Shown here: in pieces, positions 22,015-32,975 of the stretch
Position numbering within the stretch: the first letter of the stretch is position 1
Layout of the letters: each line of letters starts with the position of its first letter
Assembly: GCA_022605405.1 (NCBI GenBank)
Contig: JABYQQ010000022.1
Span: 620,001-684,000 of the forward strand
DNA: 64,000 nucleotides
Direction of reading: 5' to 3'
Origin: Earliella scabrosa
Taxonomy: Eukaryota; Basidiomycota; Agaricomycetes; Polyporales; Polyporaceae
Position numbers and translations under genes: made by a program
Notes under the pieces: model-generated
The model's database searches: none
What the model saw: only the letters and a program-made list of their open reading frames with translations
What the model was told of the DNA's origin: nothing

Positions 22015-23643
22015 TCAAGCTTGAGATGCCAGCGGCTGCGTAGCGGGCACAGAGACCCTCTGATGAACAGGAAGAACGGCCTCAGGAACGCCCAGCGCGG
22101 CGCTTGGCGCGTCAGCGAAATACCCTATAGCAGAGGACGAGCAGTTAGCAACCGCACGCCATCCACACTACCGCCCCACTGGCACAACGAGCAATTTCAG
22201 CTGATCAGCACACGTACGGGGACTGTGGTAATGCCAGACGTTGGCACCATGTGCATAGTATTCCAGCCCCTTGAGATACCGTGCCACCTCGGCGTCGACG
22301 GCGGCGCCGAAGCTCGGGAGCGATGCCTTGAGGCGCAGGTAGTCCGCGACACGCTTGATCGTCATCTCCGTCACGGCATCCACGGCGTCCTGCAGGCCGC
22401 AGCTGCGCTCGGCCATGACACAGAACACGAGGTTCTGGAGGTCACCCCCCGCTTGCTCTTTCTAACGATGCCAGCCACCGTGACGATCAGCAGGTAGAAC
22501 GGTGCGCGTTCATATGGAATCTTGGGCCTCACATTAAACGAGAACAGATCCTATTCGCATCAACAGGGTGGTTAGTTGATACATAGCAATTTGGGAGGAA
22601 GGAACGAGGACTGACGTTCGACCAGGAAGAAATATCTCCGATTGCGACGCTCAACTCATGCATGATTGCGTGGTCCCAGACGTCGTCCGGGATGTGGACG
22701 TCTTCGGCGTACTCAACGAGCGCTGCCGTGAGACGATGATATGAGCAAGCTTTGAAACGTCGGAGGAGCGACAGCGTGGAGAACGATACCGTCAATGCTC
22801 GTCCATGCATACGAGTTCCGGCGATTTCGTATGAACTCCTCGACAGAGAGGAGCCGGCCCGTTGCGCGCTGCCGCGCTTGTTCCATCTGCGCCGCGATCA
22901 GCTTGTTCGTCCCCTGTCTGAACCTGGATTATAGAAACATGAGTCCAAGCAGGCAACGTATGTATGCAAAGTCACGCACCTCTTGTATGCGTTTGGACAA
23001 TCGGCCGCAATGAGCCTCTCCCAGACACTATCCAGCGCAATAAGCTCCTTAGCTCCGTGCTCGGTGTTCAAGTAGCAACCCTACGGCGACGCACCTTCGA
23101 AGTAAAGATGCGTAGAAGGAAGGTGACGCCGGCAGCGTCGCGTTGGACTCGGGGTCTGTGAGCATCGCCATGCACATGTCGCCCTCTGCCTGTACGGCAT
23201 CTGGGTCATTGCGTGAGACGCCATCATCGGTGAGGTCGTCCGACTGCGCCCTGCGGTGTGAGTGCGTGCGTAAGCATTGGTCGAAGAAACCACGGACGCA
23301 CCGAGAACGCCCAGTAGAGCCACATGAGACAGGTCCCAAACCGTGCGACGTCGGCGGTGGGGAATCCCATGCCGGCCAGCAGATCGGTGCGAATTGTCGT
23401 GTACTTCCGGGCGTCCTGATCGTCCAAGCCTTGCCTGGAATTGAATTAGTTGAACCCTTATGCCGCTAGGATGGGGGCCAGGGCATAAAGGTGTACATAC
23501 CTCGTCAGCCACTCAGCATTGAGAGACTGGGCGACCTGCTCCATGTGAGGGTTGATTTTGAACTCGAACACGTCCGCGGTGATGGCGACGATGTCTCTGA
23601 GGCGGAAATGAGACGGGAGCGGCCGCAGTGAAGCTACATCCAT
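22015..23643 (-). CDS. Terpene synthase 2 (class I sesquiterpene-type cyclase), intact
   Basis: Nine exons, all in phase (23643-23501, 23434-23302, 23243-23095, 23027-22980, 22923-22790, 22722-22616, 22550-22533, 22461-22218, 22124-22015), give 361 aa, a normal length for the family. The first metal motif DDLTD opens exon 3. The NSE triad N-D-x-x-S-x-x-x-E is complete but split over three exons: N ends exon 6, DLFSFN is an 18-nt micro-exon, KEQ opens exon 8. The C-terminal block YLKGLEYYAHGANVWHY leads into SPRYF, also canonical. The enzyme is cytosolic and ionises a prenyl diphosphate (probably farnesyl diphosphate) with Mg2+ to a cyclic terpene; the product cannot be predicted. No P450 or other tailoring gene lies beside it. 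Its twin is the split copy at 6160-15880. Confidence 0.92.
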
Positions 23644-24151
23644 GGTGGGATGGGTGATTATGGTAAGGATGGGACACGGTGCGAAGAATTCCCGTAGGGC
23701 TCACTGATATTTATACAGCCGTCGTCGAGCGCGTGCGCGTGAGGACGGTGGCCACCGTCGTGCGATGCATCCGGTCTACTGAGTCTGCTCATATGTCAGA
23801 AGATCAGCCCGGTCGCATTTACAGCACTACATCATCTCAGTAAAATTCTTACGATCTATCCGGAGCGCAAATTACTCTCGATGAGTTCCTTGGACAGGCG
23901 CGTATCGAGCATGTGGGCTCGATCCTCTGTGAATGGCAGAGATGGAGATGCCCAACATGGCACGCAGTTTTCATTCTCAAGCCAGCAGCTGTCAGTCTGA
24001 TCAGAACTTGGAGACAGGAGCGGCGGTTTCAGGCGCTCACTCCCATGATATCACCATTTCAAGTGTGACGACCGCCATATACACGCCCGGATGCACGCCG
24101 GGGGCCTAGTCCGGACGTCGTTGGGTGTATGTTGCCGGCGGCGCTTTCTCA
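23644..24151. other. Promoter-side spacer of terpene synthase 2
   Basis: 508 bp up to the left end of Plavaka 2. Apart from the TATA box nothing specific is seen. Confidence 0.5.
23708..23715 (-). promoter_or_regulatory. TATA box of terpene synthase 2
   Basis: TATAAATA on the minus strand, about 65-70 bp upstream of the ATG at 23643. Confidence 0.5.
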
Positions 24152-25076
24152 CATCAGGAAAAACTCCCCGCGCTATTTAGCACTACATTAGCTATGTCCG
24201 GTAGCTAATGACACTAACGGCCACTACCGAATCATAATGAATCCCGGTCTTGACGCACAGTCGTCGTCATCAGTCGTATTGGATGTCAAGCTATGTTGAA
24301 GCCAGGGGATGAGTCGTAGAGTCGAATGGAAGGGGCAAGTCATCAGCAAAATCCGAAAACGCTCAGTTCGGGTCGGCCCGATTGCAATCTGCTGGGCGCT
24401 CGGGTGAGAATACAATCTGTACCAAGCTCCATCCAATCCGTGCATAGACTGCCAATCCTCGCTCGCGGTTCCAACAGTTTGACTCACATTAGATAGAGTA
24501 CAATCTCTGGGGTGTGTACGGGTAGGCGGGAGAGTGTACGCGGATGTCACGGTCTAGTTTGCACTGATGAATACCTACGGGATGTGACTACTAGTCTGTA
24601 GGCTGCCGGACAGTCGCGACGGCCTGGCAATCGATTTCTGCACGTACATTGCTATGTATACGAGTGGTATATGCATGAGATCAGGCGTGAAATCTATCCG
24701 CAGTCGACACACAATTCGACCCATACGAGCGCTTCGGAGCCGCCCGCCAACGTTCATACTACTGTACTGATCAGACCATAGCGGCGCGTCACACGTCACA
24801 AGCCCCTTCGCCGCCGCTGATTTTGGCCTCTGTCACAGGTCACTAAGGCTCCCGCCGGATGTGACAGAGGTCCAAATCCGGCGCTTCCCCGGCGCTTAAA
24901 CCCTGTGGGCCGGCGGCGCCTTACGGCGCCGCCCCATATACGGGGGTGTCACACGTCACTAGCGGCTCCGCCGCCCCGCCGGACCCTATCCCACCTGTCA
25001 CACCCCGGACCCCCCGCCGCTATGGTCTGATCACTACAGTAGTAGCAGTCCAGGGCACATTTTTGATATCGGTATC
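24152..25076. other. Left non-coding end of Plavaka 2
   Basis: Terminal repeat, then TTAGC/GCTAAT words, then a nested GC-rich MITE. No gene. Confidence 0.6.
24757..25044. mobile_element. Nested GC-rich MITE
   Basis: About 288 bp with inverted ends sharing TACTACTGTA, then TGATCAGACCATAGCGGCG, one mismatch apart. The interior is GC-rich with repeated GTCACACGTCAC and GGCGGCGCC words. No clear target duplication was found, so superfamily is unassigned. Confidence 0.65.
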
Positions 25077-28000
25077 CTAGTACAGTAGCTTGTATGTATT
25101 ACGATCAGTAAAGGCATTGACAAAGAAAGCAGGACACTCCTCGAGCACAGTACTAGAGGTCCAATGGCACGGGGCTACAGGGCCGAAATCAGGATATAAG
25201 TGACAACTGCGTTCGAGCTGTTCGACGGGAATTATGCTAGCGAGGCGAGTACGATTGCGAAGCGATCGTGTGATGCGATACATGCCATGGTCAGGATGGG
25301 GATTGGTAGGGAACGGGGTGAACCACTCTACATAAGCCAGATGCTGAGGGCGCGCTGTCTCTGGGAGTCTAGGAAAGAGCACAGGGAGGGCCCGGTCAGG
25401 GAGCTTGAAGACGACGCGAACCTGTGCGACAGAGAAGCCTGCAAGGGATTGTCAGATGTCTAGGGATCGAATGGAGGTCAGAGATACGTAGGACTCACGA
25501 TGGACTCCGTGCCGCTCTTCATGCGAGCTGCCAGGGGTGTCAGAGGCGAGGCGTACAAGTGCGGTGTCGAAACGGCCCGGAATATCATGGTCGTGCTTGT
25601 TCTTGCGAGCCGGTCGGACGTGGATGACGTCACGGCTCATTGACCCGGGCGCGCTGTAGCTGTGAGGGTCGTCCACCCAAAACTTGACCTTGTGATAAAC
25701 CGGTAGAGTGGTGAAGTTGAAGTAGACACCGGCAGAGGCTCGTTCAGCCTCCGCAGACGTGAGATTGGGACGGTTGAGATTGACAACAAACCGTGCAAGC
25801 GCGTCTCTGAAAACATATGCGCCGTATCGAGTTGGGATGTCACTGAGCGGGACGGCCTTCACCGACGGATGCTGGGTGATCTCGATGTGCCGCTTTGGCT
25901 TGTCAGGAGCGTTTCGAGGACGGCCGCCCGGTTGCCGGACCAAGCCTGAAGAGGACTCGGTGGAGGGGATAGGGGCGGTGGACGGCGGCGCGCTCGATGA
26001 TGCGAGGTTACGAAGACGCCATTCTACGTACTTGGCATGTCTTTGGACCTTCTCTTTGCGCAGCAGCCACTTGGTCATCTGCTCGAGCTCGTCCTTGCGG
26101 TTCGTGGCGCGATATGCGTCCTTGGCAAGGTCGATGTGGAGTCGTTCAGAGTACTGGGTGTCGTAGTTGTCCGTGGTGCCGAAGAGCTCAATGGACCGTC
26201 GGTAATGGTCAAGAGAGTGAAGCTTCGGCAGGTGGAAATGCTCGCGTATTCCGAGATCGACGAAGACGGCCTTGTTCGCGTGGAAGGCTTCGAGGGCGTT
26301 GTCAAGAAGCTTGAGGGTCTCGGAGGTGTGCGTCGGGTATTGAGCGAGGTAGAGGAAGTCCAGGAGGGCTCGTGTAGCTCGGACGAGGCGTGTAGGAGAC
26401 ATGCCATTGGGTAGGCGCAGACCGATGATAAGCCCGAGCAAGATGCGGCAGATGTCTTGATGCTCTTTGCCCGTGACGCGAGAGAGGCCCGAGATACCCT
26501 TGCTGAAGTGACGAAGGTTGTGATTGGGCGGGAGCCTCTTGCAACGGGCGTTGATCTCGCCCTCCCCGTAGGCTTCCTTAAGCCAACCGACGAGCGCCTT
26601 GACGACCCCTTGGTACAGCTGATGGAGAATATCGGGGGTGTTGCAGTAGAAGATGTTCGTGTATGGAAGGTCGACCCAGAACGGCTCGAAGAGGGGCTTG
26701 ATACCCGCCTCCCGGCAGGCCTGCGTGAACGCGCGCGGTCCGTCGTCTATGGAACTGAGAGCGTCGAGGATCTTGCCGAGGTTGCGAAGGGGACGTGAGG
26801 TGTTGCATTCGTCTCCAATCTCCGTGCGAGGTATTGGACACTTCGGACACTCACCCGTCTTGCAGCCAGTCACGAGGACCTGCTCAGGGTAGTCACCGAC
26901 ATACGTCGCGAGGATGGGATGGCCTCGACGAACGACTCCATCTCCGCTCGCGAGATGGACACCTTCGACACCTGCAGACACAAGAGGAGCAAGGACGCGA
27001 GACATGCACGCGTGGAAAAGGTTCGCAAGGGTACGGCGGCGGGCGGCTTTATTCGTGATGTGCTGGAGACGGGATGTAGTGTTGTAAAGTCCGGTCAAGT
27101 CCGGTTATTTGACCTCTCCGGAGATAACCGGACTTTCGACCGGACCTGACCAGTTCAGTTTGAGAGAACCGGACCGAATGTTCGGTTCTACTACAACCTG
27201 ACCGAACCTCGGTCCGGTTCTCGGTTATAACCGGTCCTGAACTGGTTATGAAGTGGCTATGCTGAAAATTGATGTTTTTGTGAAATCGTAGCCCGGAGCC
27301 GTGGGAATCAAACGGTATATATAACTATATGTTTTAGATCAAAACTGAATGTGCTATGTTCAAAATAAACTTGCCCATATTGGGACAGATGGTTTGTTTT
27401 CGGAGTTTACCGCGGGCGCTTAGGCACCAGAGCCGGCGCCTAGGTTACCAGATTGGGTGTGTTGGCATTTGTCAGCCCGAAAGACAGCCCATCTGGCCCA
27501 AAATGGGCAAGTTTGTTTTGATTGTAGCACACTCAGTTCTCATTCAAAATATATAGTGTTATATACCGTTGGAATCGTAGGATTATTGGCTACAATATGA
27601 GATACTATTGACAGTCGGTCATGACCGGTTCGAACCGGTTATGGACCGGTTCTGATATGTGGCCGCCAAAAATAACTCGACCTGAACCGATGACTCGACC
27701 GATTATTTTCCGGTTCTGGTCCGGTTTTTTTAAGTTGGGTCAGGTTATTTTTCGGGTTCTGACCGGTCCTAGGACCTGACTTTACAACACTAACGGGATG
27801 TAGGGAGGTAGGCGAGCAGAATCTGCCCGCCTCGCGAGGGTTTACAACGAATGTCCTTCGGGAGGTTGCCAATAGTCATGTACACGGGATATGCGGTCTT
27901 GTTTCCGAAGACTGTGAGCTGTGTCTTGTCAGAGGAGATGATGATGGGGATAACTGTTGCTCCAGGGCGGGTCTTCTCGAGCTCCTTCTGTTATAACATT

Positions 28001-29172
28001 GAATTGAATACCCATCTCGTCGAGATGTTGAGAGAGGGACATTGCTTACCTGAGTCGCCCACCACCATTGTCCAGTGTTCATGTCAAAGTAGACTCTCAC
28101 TGTGTGATCCGCATCCGCATAGTGTCGCTCAGGAACAAGCAGCAGAACAGGCGTAAACTCGGGGTCACCATAGAGGGCCTCAATGCACTCAAGAATGTCG
28201 CGGAAATAGACTTCGAAAGCCTCCCCGGCGACGACAATCTCGTGGCGCTGAAACCGTGGCCGAGTCGATGGGAGTTTCTTGTTGATGATGGCGTTGAGCT
28301 CTTTCGAAGTCTTGTATGAGAGCGCGAGCCGTTCAGCCACCTGGTCAGTTGTACATGAGTCCTTGACCGAACTATTGAATCGTGATGGCATAGAGATGGA
28401 AACGTACCTCTTCGATAGCGAGAAAGTCGGAGAACGCAGTCGCCCCGATGTCCCGTAGCTTGGCCCACTTCGCAACCTCCCAATCGAGTCGCGAGGTGAA
28501 TGGGGCATAGACATTGCCGGTCTGCTTGGCGTCAACATTCGCGCGGTACGCCGTGTATGTCGGTGACTTCGTAGGAGGGTTGGATTGCTCGCTGGTGGAG
28601 ACCGGGGCACCTGCGGACGACCATGGGAACGGGACAACGAAGGTCTTGCGTCTGGCATTCGTCTCGATGGCTTCGCGGATATGTGAGGGAGGAAGAGCAG
28701 GGCCTTGGTCGTCCAGTGAGCGCACGGGGTCAGGAGGAGGTTGTTCAGAGGACGACCCGGATGGGGATTCGGGATGGGTTGCGCAGGGGGGTTCCCAAGG
28801 AGTGGTGTCTTCTGGAGAGATGTCTTCATCGTCCTCTTCACCTGACTCGTCGGAATCGGAGTCTGGTGCATGTGTGGGTTCGTCGACGATCGCAGTGTCG
28901 TCAAAGAATACAGGGTCATATGTTCCGAAGTAGTCGCCTTCGAATGGTAATGGCTCGGCGTCCATGTCGACGTCCTCCAAAGGTGGGAAGGGAGCAGCGG
29001 GGTCAAAATGAGGTTGTTGTGGAGGGGGAATGGGAGGCGGAGGGGCCGGAATCGACGGAGCTGAGGCCCGCGCAACTGCAGCACGACATGGGGCCTGGCG
29101 GGTCTGAGCAAGATGTTTGCTGAGGCCAGAAGCTGAGAACGGTTCTCCGCATCCTGGGCAGAGTGTTGACAT
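25077..29172 (-). pseudogene. Plavaka-type transposase 2, interrupted by a MITE
   Basis: Starts at ATG 29172 (MSTLCPGCGEPFSASGLSKH), a C2HC-type zinc finger, then a Pro/acidic linker. The Plavaka blocks follow in order: PFTSRLDWEVAKWAKL, DILECIEALYGDPEF, YFDMNTGQWWWATQ, VIPIIISSDKTQLTVFGNKT, AYPVYMTIGNLP, YVGDYPEQVLVTGCKTGECP, NTPDILHQLYQGVVKALVGW, QYSERLHIDLAKDAYRATNR. The last exon, spliced at HGVH|RFSVAQV, ends with YVEWFTPFPTNP and LERSCHLYPDFGP. A 716-bp hAT-like MITE (27077-27792) splits the exon at LLAYLPTS. With the MITE and one 8-bp duplication left out the frame is continuous, and I saw no other lesion. So this copy was probably functional until a recent insertion. Confidence 0.85.
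27077..27792. mobile_element. hAT-like MITE (716 bp) with 8-bp duplication ACGGGATG
   Basis: Termini TAGTGTTGTAAAGTC / GACTTTACAACACTA. Exact 8-bp ACGGGATG copies at 27069-27076 and 27793-27800. CCGGTT-rich arms surround an inner imperfect palindrome (about 27287-27396 against 27481-27595), in which ACTTGCCCAT and GACAGATGG-type words recur inverted. Same family as 50367-51079. Confidence 0.92.
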
Positions 29173-29590
29173 AGCAGCGTGCGGGGGCCGACGATGAGCA
29201 AGGTGGAGGACGTCAGGAGAGACTCGCACGGCGTAGAGTCATGGTCGTGGTGGATAAGTGTCGCCGCCCGAGACAGGTTCCTGATCAAGAGATAGTGGCG
29301 CGACGAGTCGGGCCTCAGACTTGGTCTATCATGTGCAACCCTCGCCGTCGGAGTACATGACACGTGTATTTCCTCTTGGTACTATACAGTTCAACACATC
29401 AGCGTCAGCCTCCGGCCCCGAGAGATCGCAACACAAACTTCTTACTTACCCTCCCACCTCCCAATCGGACGTTCTCCTGCCTCCTCCTCCGACCTTTGAA
29501 CCCATTTATTTTCTCTTTCGACCGAGAGCGCATCTGGCACCCTTTTGACTCTCTTCCTACCGCTCCTTTAGCTATATTTCTCTCTTTCAG
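29173..29590. promoter_or_regulatory. Divergent intergenic region inside Plavaka 2
   Basis: 418 bp between the start codons of transposase and companion gene. A pyrimidine tract ending in CTTTCAG sits directly before the companion ATG and could be a 5'UTR acceptor. Confidence 0.4.
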
Positions 29591-30393
29591 ATGGCTGCGA
29601 CACGTTCATCTCGCAAAAAAAAGACTCACTCGTCTGCAGAGACCAACCTCCCAGCAGGCCAGATGGCTCCGGCCGCTGCAGTCCCCACAAGCGCCCTTGG
29701 TCTCCTGGAGCCCATGCACAACGGTAAGTCTTGTTCTTGCTGATCGTAAGTGGCGAGTGCTACTCACCGTTCCGGACCTCGTCTGCGCCGCAGATAACCC
29801 TCTCAGACTCGACCACGCTTTGATGGCACCTGCCGCATCCACTGCGACCCAAAAAGGTAGCCATGAGCCGATTGTCGCCTGCCGAGTAGAACTCATCACG
29901 TACATAGGTAAAGCTCGGGCCGTGGATGTATCAACCAAACGCAAGCGCACCAACTCCGCGGCTGTCCCGTCAGCCAAGGTCGACACTAGTAAGGCAGCCA
30001 AATGTAAGTATTCCAACTGATAATGTCCGCCGTTAGCAAGCTTACCATCTGAGTAGCTGGTGCCCCTGCGAAGGCTCCGCCAACGAAGCGATGTGAGCGC
30101 CTTCTCGTCGACGGGCTCACGCAGGTCATGCTGATGCGTGGTGATTGCCGCCGATGACTTGCAGCCAAGAAGCAAGTCACGGTGTCTATCGAGGTTTCCA
30201 GTGAAGAAGATGAGCCCCTCGCGGCCACTGGTGACAAACGAAGCACTCGAGGCAAAGGTACGCACCGATTCCTTTGTGATGCGGACTCGGAGGGCCTTCT
30301 TGTGTCGTTCCGTGACCAGTGGTTGATAGGAGTGGGCATATGCTGTGCGATAGGTCGTCAAACAGTGTCGCGCGGCACCAGCTAGTGTAACAA

Positions 30394-31341
30394 TGATATA
30401 TCACGTACCGGACCTTTGCCACGACCGTTTTACATCAGGAACCGGAAGGTGTTGTGATGTATCACGAACACCTGGCCAAGCTGTGGTGGCTGTAGCCTGG
30501 CCCACCTAATTAGGCAGGTAGCCATCAGGACAGCTGATATCAGCAAACTGATAAGGCCTATTGTCTTATCTCTGTAGATAGCTGGCTTAATCTCATCTAT
30601 TCCCATCAATCCCAGCCACTCGCGCCCGGCGCTTATTTGGCGCGCCCTTCCCGCGCCCTCCCTGTCCCAATTAGGCAACCTCTCCCCTAGACTCTTCACT
30701 AGCCTGCTTCTACCTCCTCTAGCTTCCTCAATACTTGTCCGTTTCCTTTCAATCAACTTGCGCTGGACTCGTATAGACTGTAGCTACTGTACGGTACAGA
30801 CGCGCCGCAGATTGGTGAGATATTGATAGCTCTGCATTGCCTACTGATGGGCGCACTTTGCAGGTAGTCCATGGGCCGCAGCGCGCCACATACCCGTCGC
30901 ATTGGTGCGCGTGAGGGTGCGTTGGAAAGCGGCAGAACGCAGCTTTCCAACGAGCCTACACGCGTAAGATTCCGACCAGTGGATCCTCGGGGACACCCCT
31001 CCTGTCCTGCTGCTCCAGTGCAGGGGGTCCTGCCACCCAGATCTCGGCCATTTAGCGGCCGTTTACCACGCAGTCTCTTGTATAGTATTACTGACATGTA
31101 GTAGATAGTGTTAAACAGTCCCGATTTGTCTAGAAATTGCGCGATGAGTATAGGCAGTGTGATCAGTATCTCAGCCACAGCACCACCTCCTGCCTGATAG
31201 CGTCGCAACCGCTTACTGAAAATTTACGCGAGCTATACAGTCGGAAAGCTACATTCAGCCCCGTTCCAACGGTACCAAACTCGTACCAATCCGCCCACAG
31301 GAACCTACGATATGGCCACCCTCTTCTCCTCACTCCCTCCT
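30394..31341 (+). repeat. Left arm of the 2.58-kb palindrome
   Basis: 948 bp, identical as far as I can read to the reverse complement of 32028-32975. The match stops where the left reads CTCAGTAAAACC. Confidence 0.9.
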
Positions 31342-32027
31342 CTCAGTAAAACCTGCATATCCTGATCTGTTTTGGTTCAAATCCTCCCAGGGTTTTTGCG
31401 CTGCATGCGTACTGCCTCTGCACATACACACACCAGATAACTTTGGTTATCGGAGGGAAATTGAGATTTACAAAATCCTATCAGCTGTTCATGGAGCCGT
31501 CTTGTCCGCACATTCTCAGAGCCCCCAATGAGTCTGGTATTTGATCCATTAGAAGGACGTGCATGTTCGCTACCGTATGCCAAAGAAATGAGGTCAAAAC
31601 AATACAAACTGACTGAGATATAAGCAAAACAGTGTGTTGGAGGTGTATTCTAGTACGACACTGCCACACAAGTCAGACGCTGTGAGACGGTACAGTAAGA
31701 CGCTGTGCACTGCACCGTCTCACGAGTGTCTTCAAGTGTCACTGCAGCATATCTCCTCTCATACATGACGGAATTTCATGATTCTTGCTGCATTCTATTG
31801 CTGCTGGCATATAGATTTATATGGCCCACAAATGAATGGAATAAAGTCTGCAGATCTGGTGTCAGAAAGGGGCAACTTGTGGTTATTGATAAGGTTGCCA
31901 TTTCTAGGAACATCCATTGATAAGGAAAGCGACTGCACCAATAGATGTAATGCAATGTTGCCTATCAAGCATGAAAAAACGAAGGTATTTCATGGTGGAA
32001 TGATGAGATTATGCAAGGTTCATCTCC

Positions 32028-32975
32028 AGGAGGGAGTGAGGAGAAGAGGGTGGCCATATCGTAGGTTCCTGTGGGCGGATTGGTACGAGTTTGGTACCGT
32101 TGGAACGGGGCTGAATGTAGCTTTCCGACTGTATAGCTCGCGTAAATTTTCAGTAAGCGGTTGCGACGCTATCAGGCAGGAGGTGGTGCTGTGGCTGAGA
32201 TACTGATCACACTGCCTATACTCATCGCGCAATTTCTAGACAAATCGGGACTGTTTAACACTATCTACTACATGTCAGTAATACTATACAAGAGACTGCG
32301 TGGTAAACGGCCGCTAAATGGCCGAGATCTGGGTGGCAGGACCCCCTGCACTGGAGCAGCAGGACAGGAGGGGTGTCCCCGAGGATCCACTGGTCGGAAT
32401 CTTACGCGTGTAGGCTCGTTGGAAAGCTGCGTTCTGCCGCTTTCCAACGCACCCTCACGCGCACCAATGCGACGGGTATGTGGCGCGCTGCGGCCCATGG
32501 ACTACCTGCAAAGTGCGCCCATCAGTAGGCAATGCAGAGCTATCAATATCTCACCAATCTGCGGCGCGTCTGTACCGTACAGTAGCTACAGTCTATACGA
32601 GTCCAGCGCAAGTTGATTGAAAGGAAACGGACAAGTATTGAGGAAGCTAGAGGAGGTAGAAGCAGGCTAGTGAAGAGTCTAGGGGAGAGGTTGCCTAATT
32701 GGGACAGGGAGGGCGCGGGAAGGGCGCGCCAAATAAGCGCCGGGCGCGAGTGGCTGGGATTGATGGGAATAGATGAGATTAAGCCAGCTATCTACAGAGA
32801 TAAGACAATAGGCCTTATCAGTTTGCTGATATCAGCTGTCCTGATGGCTACCTGCCTAATTAGGTGGGCCAGGCTACAGCCACCACAGCTTGGCCAGGTG
32901 TTCGTGATACATCACAACACCTTCCGGTTCCTGATGTAAAACGGTCGTGGCAAAGGTCCGGTACGTGATATATCA
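32028..32975 (-). repeat. Right arm of the 2.58-kb palindrome
   Basis: Mirror of 30394-31341; its inner end diverges after CTCCCTCCT. Confidence 0.9.

Larger units (their letters stand above)
30394..32975. mobile_element. 2,582-bp palindromic element with 948-bp inverted arms
   Basis: Position x in the left arm (30394-31341) pairs with 63369-x in the right arm (32028-32975). Every ORF translation in one arm recurs unchanged in the other, so the arms are essentially identical. The spacer is 686 bp (31342-32027). Both ends are TGATATATCA, itself a perfect palindrome, followed by CGTACCGGACC. No transposase is recognised; the arm ORFs (108 and 151 codons) show no known motif. The element sits in an intron of the companion gene. 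Class unknown; long-TIR Mutator-like or fold-back elements are possible. Confidence 0.85.

Noticed and set aside
30430..31208. Protein-coding genes in the palindrome arms (108 and 151 codons)
   Set aside because: No motif, start context or splice support; their presence in both arms follows from the palindrome itself.
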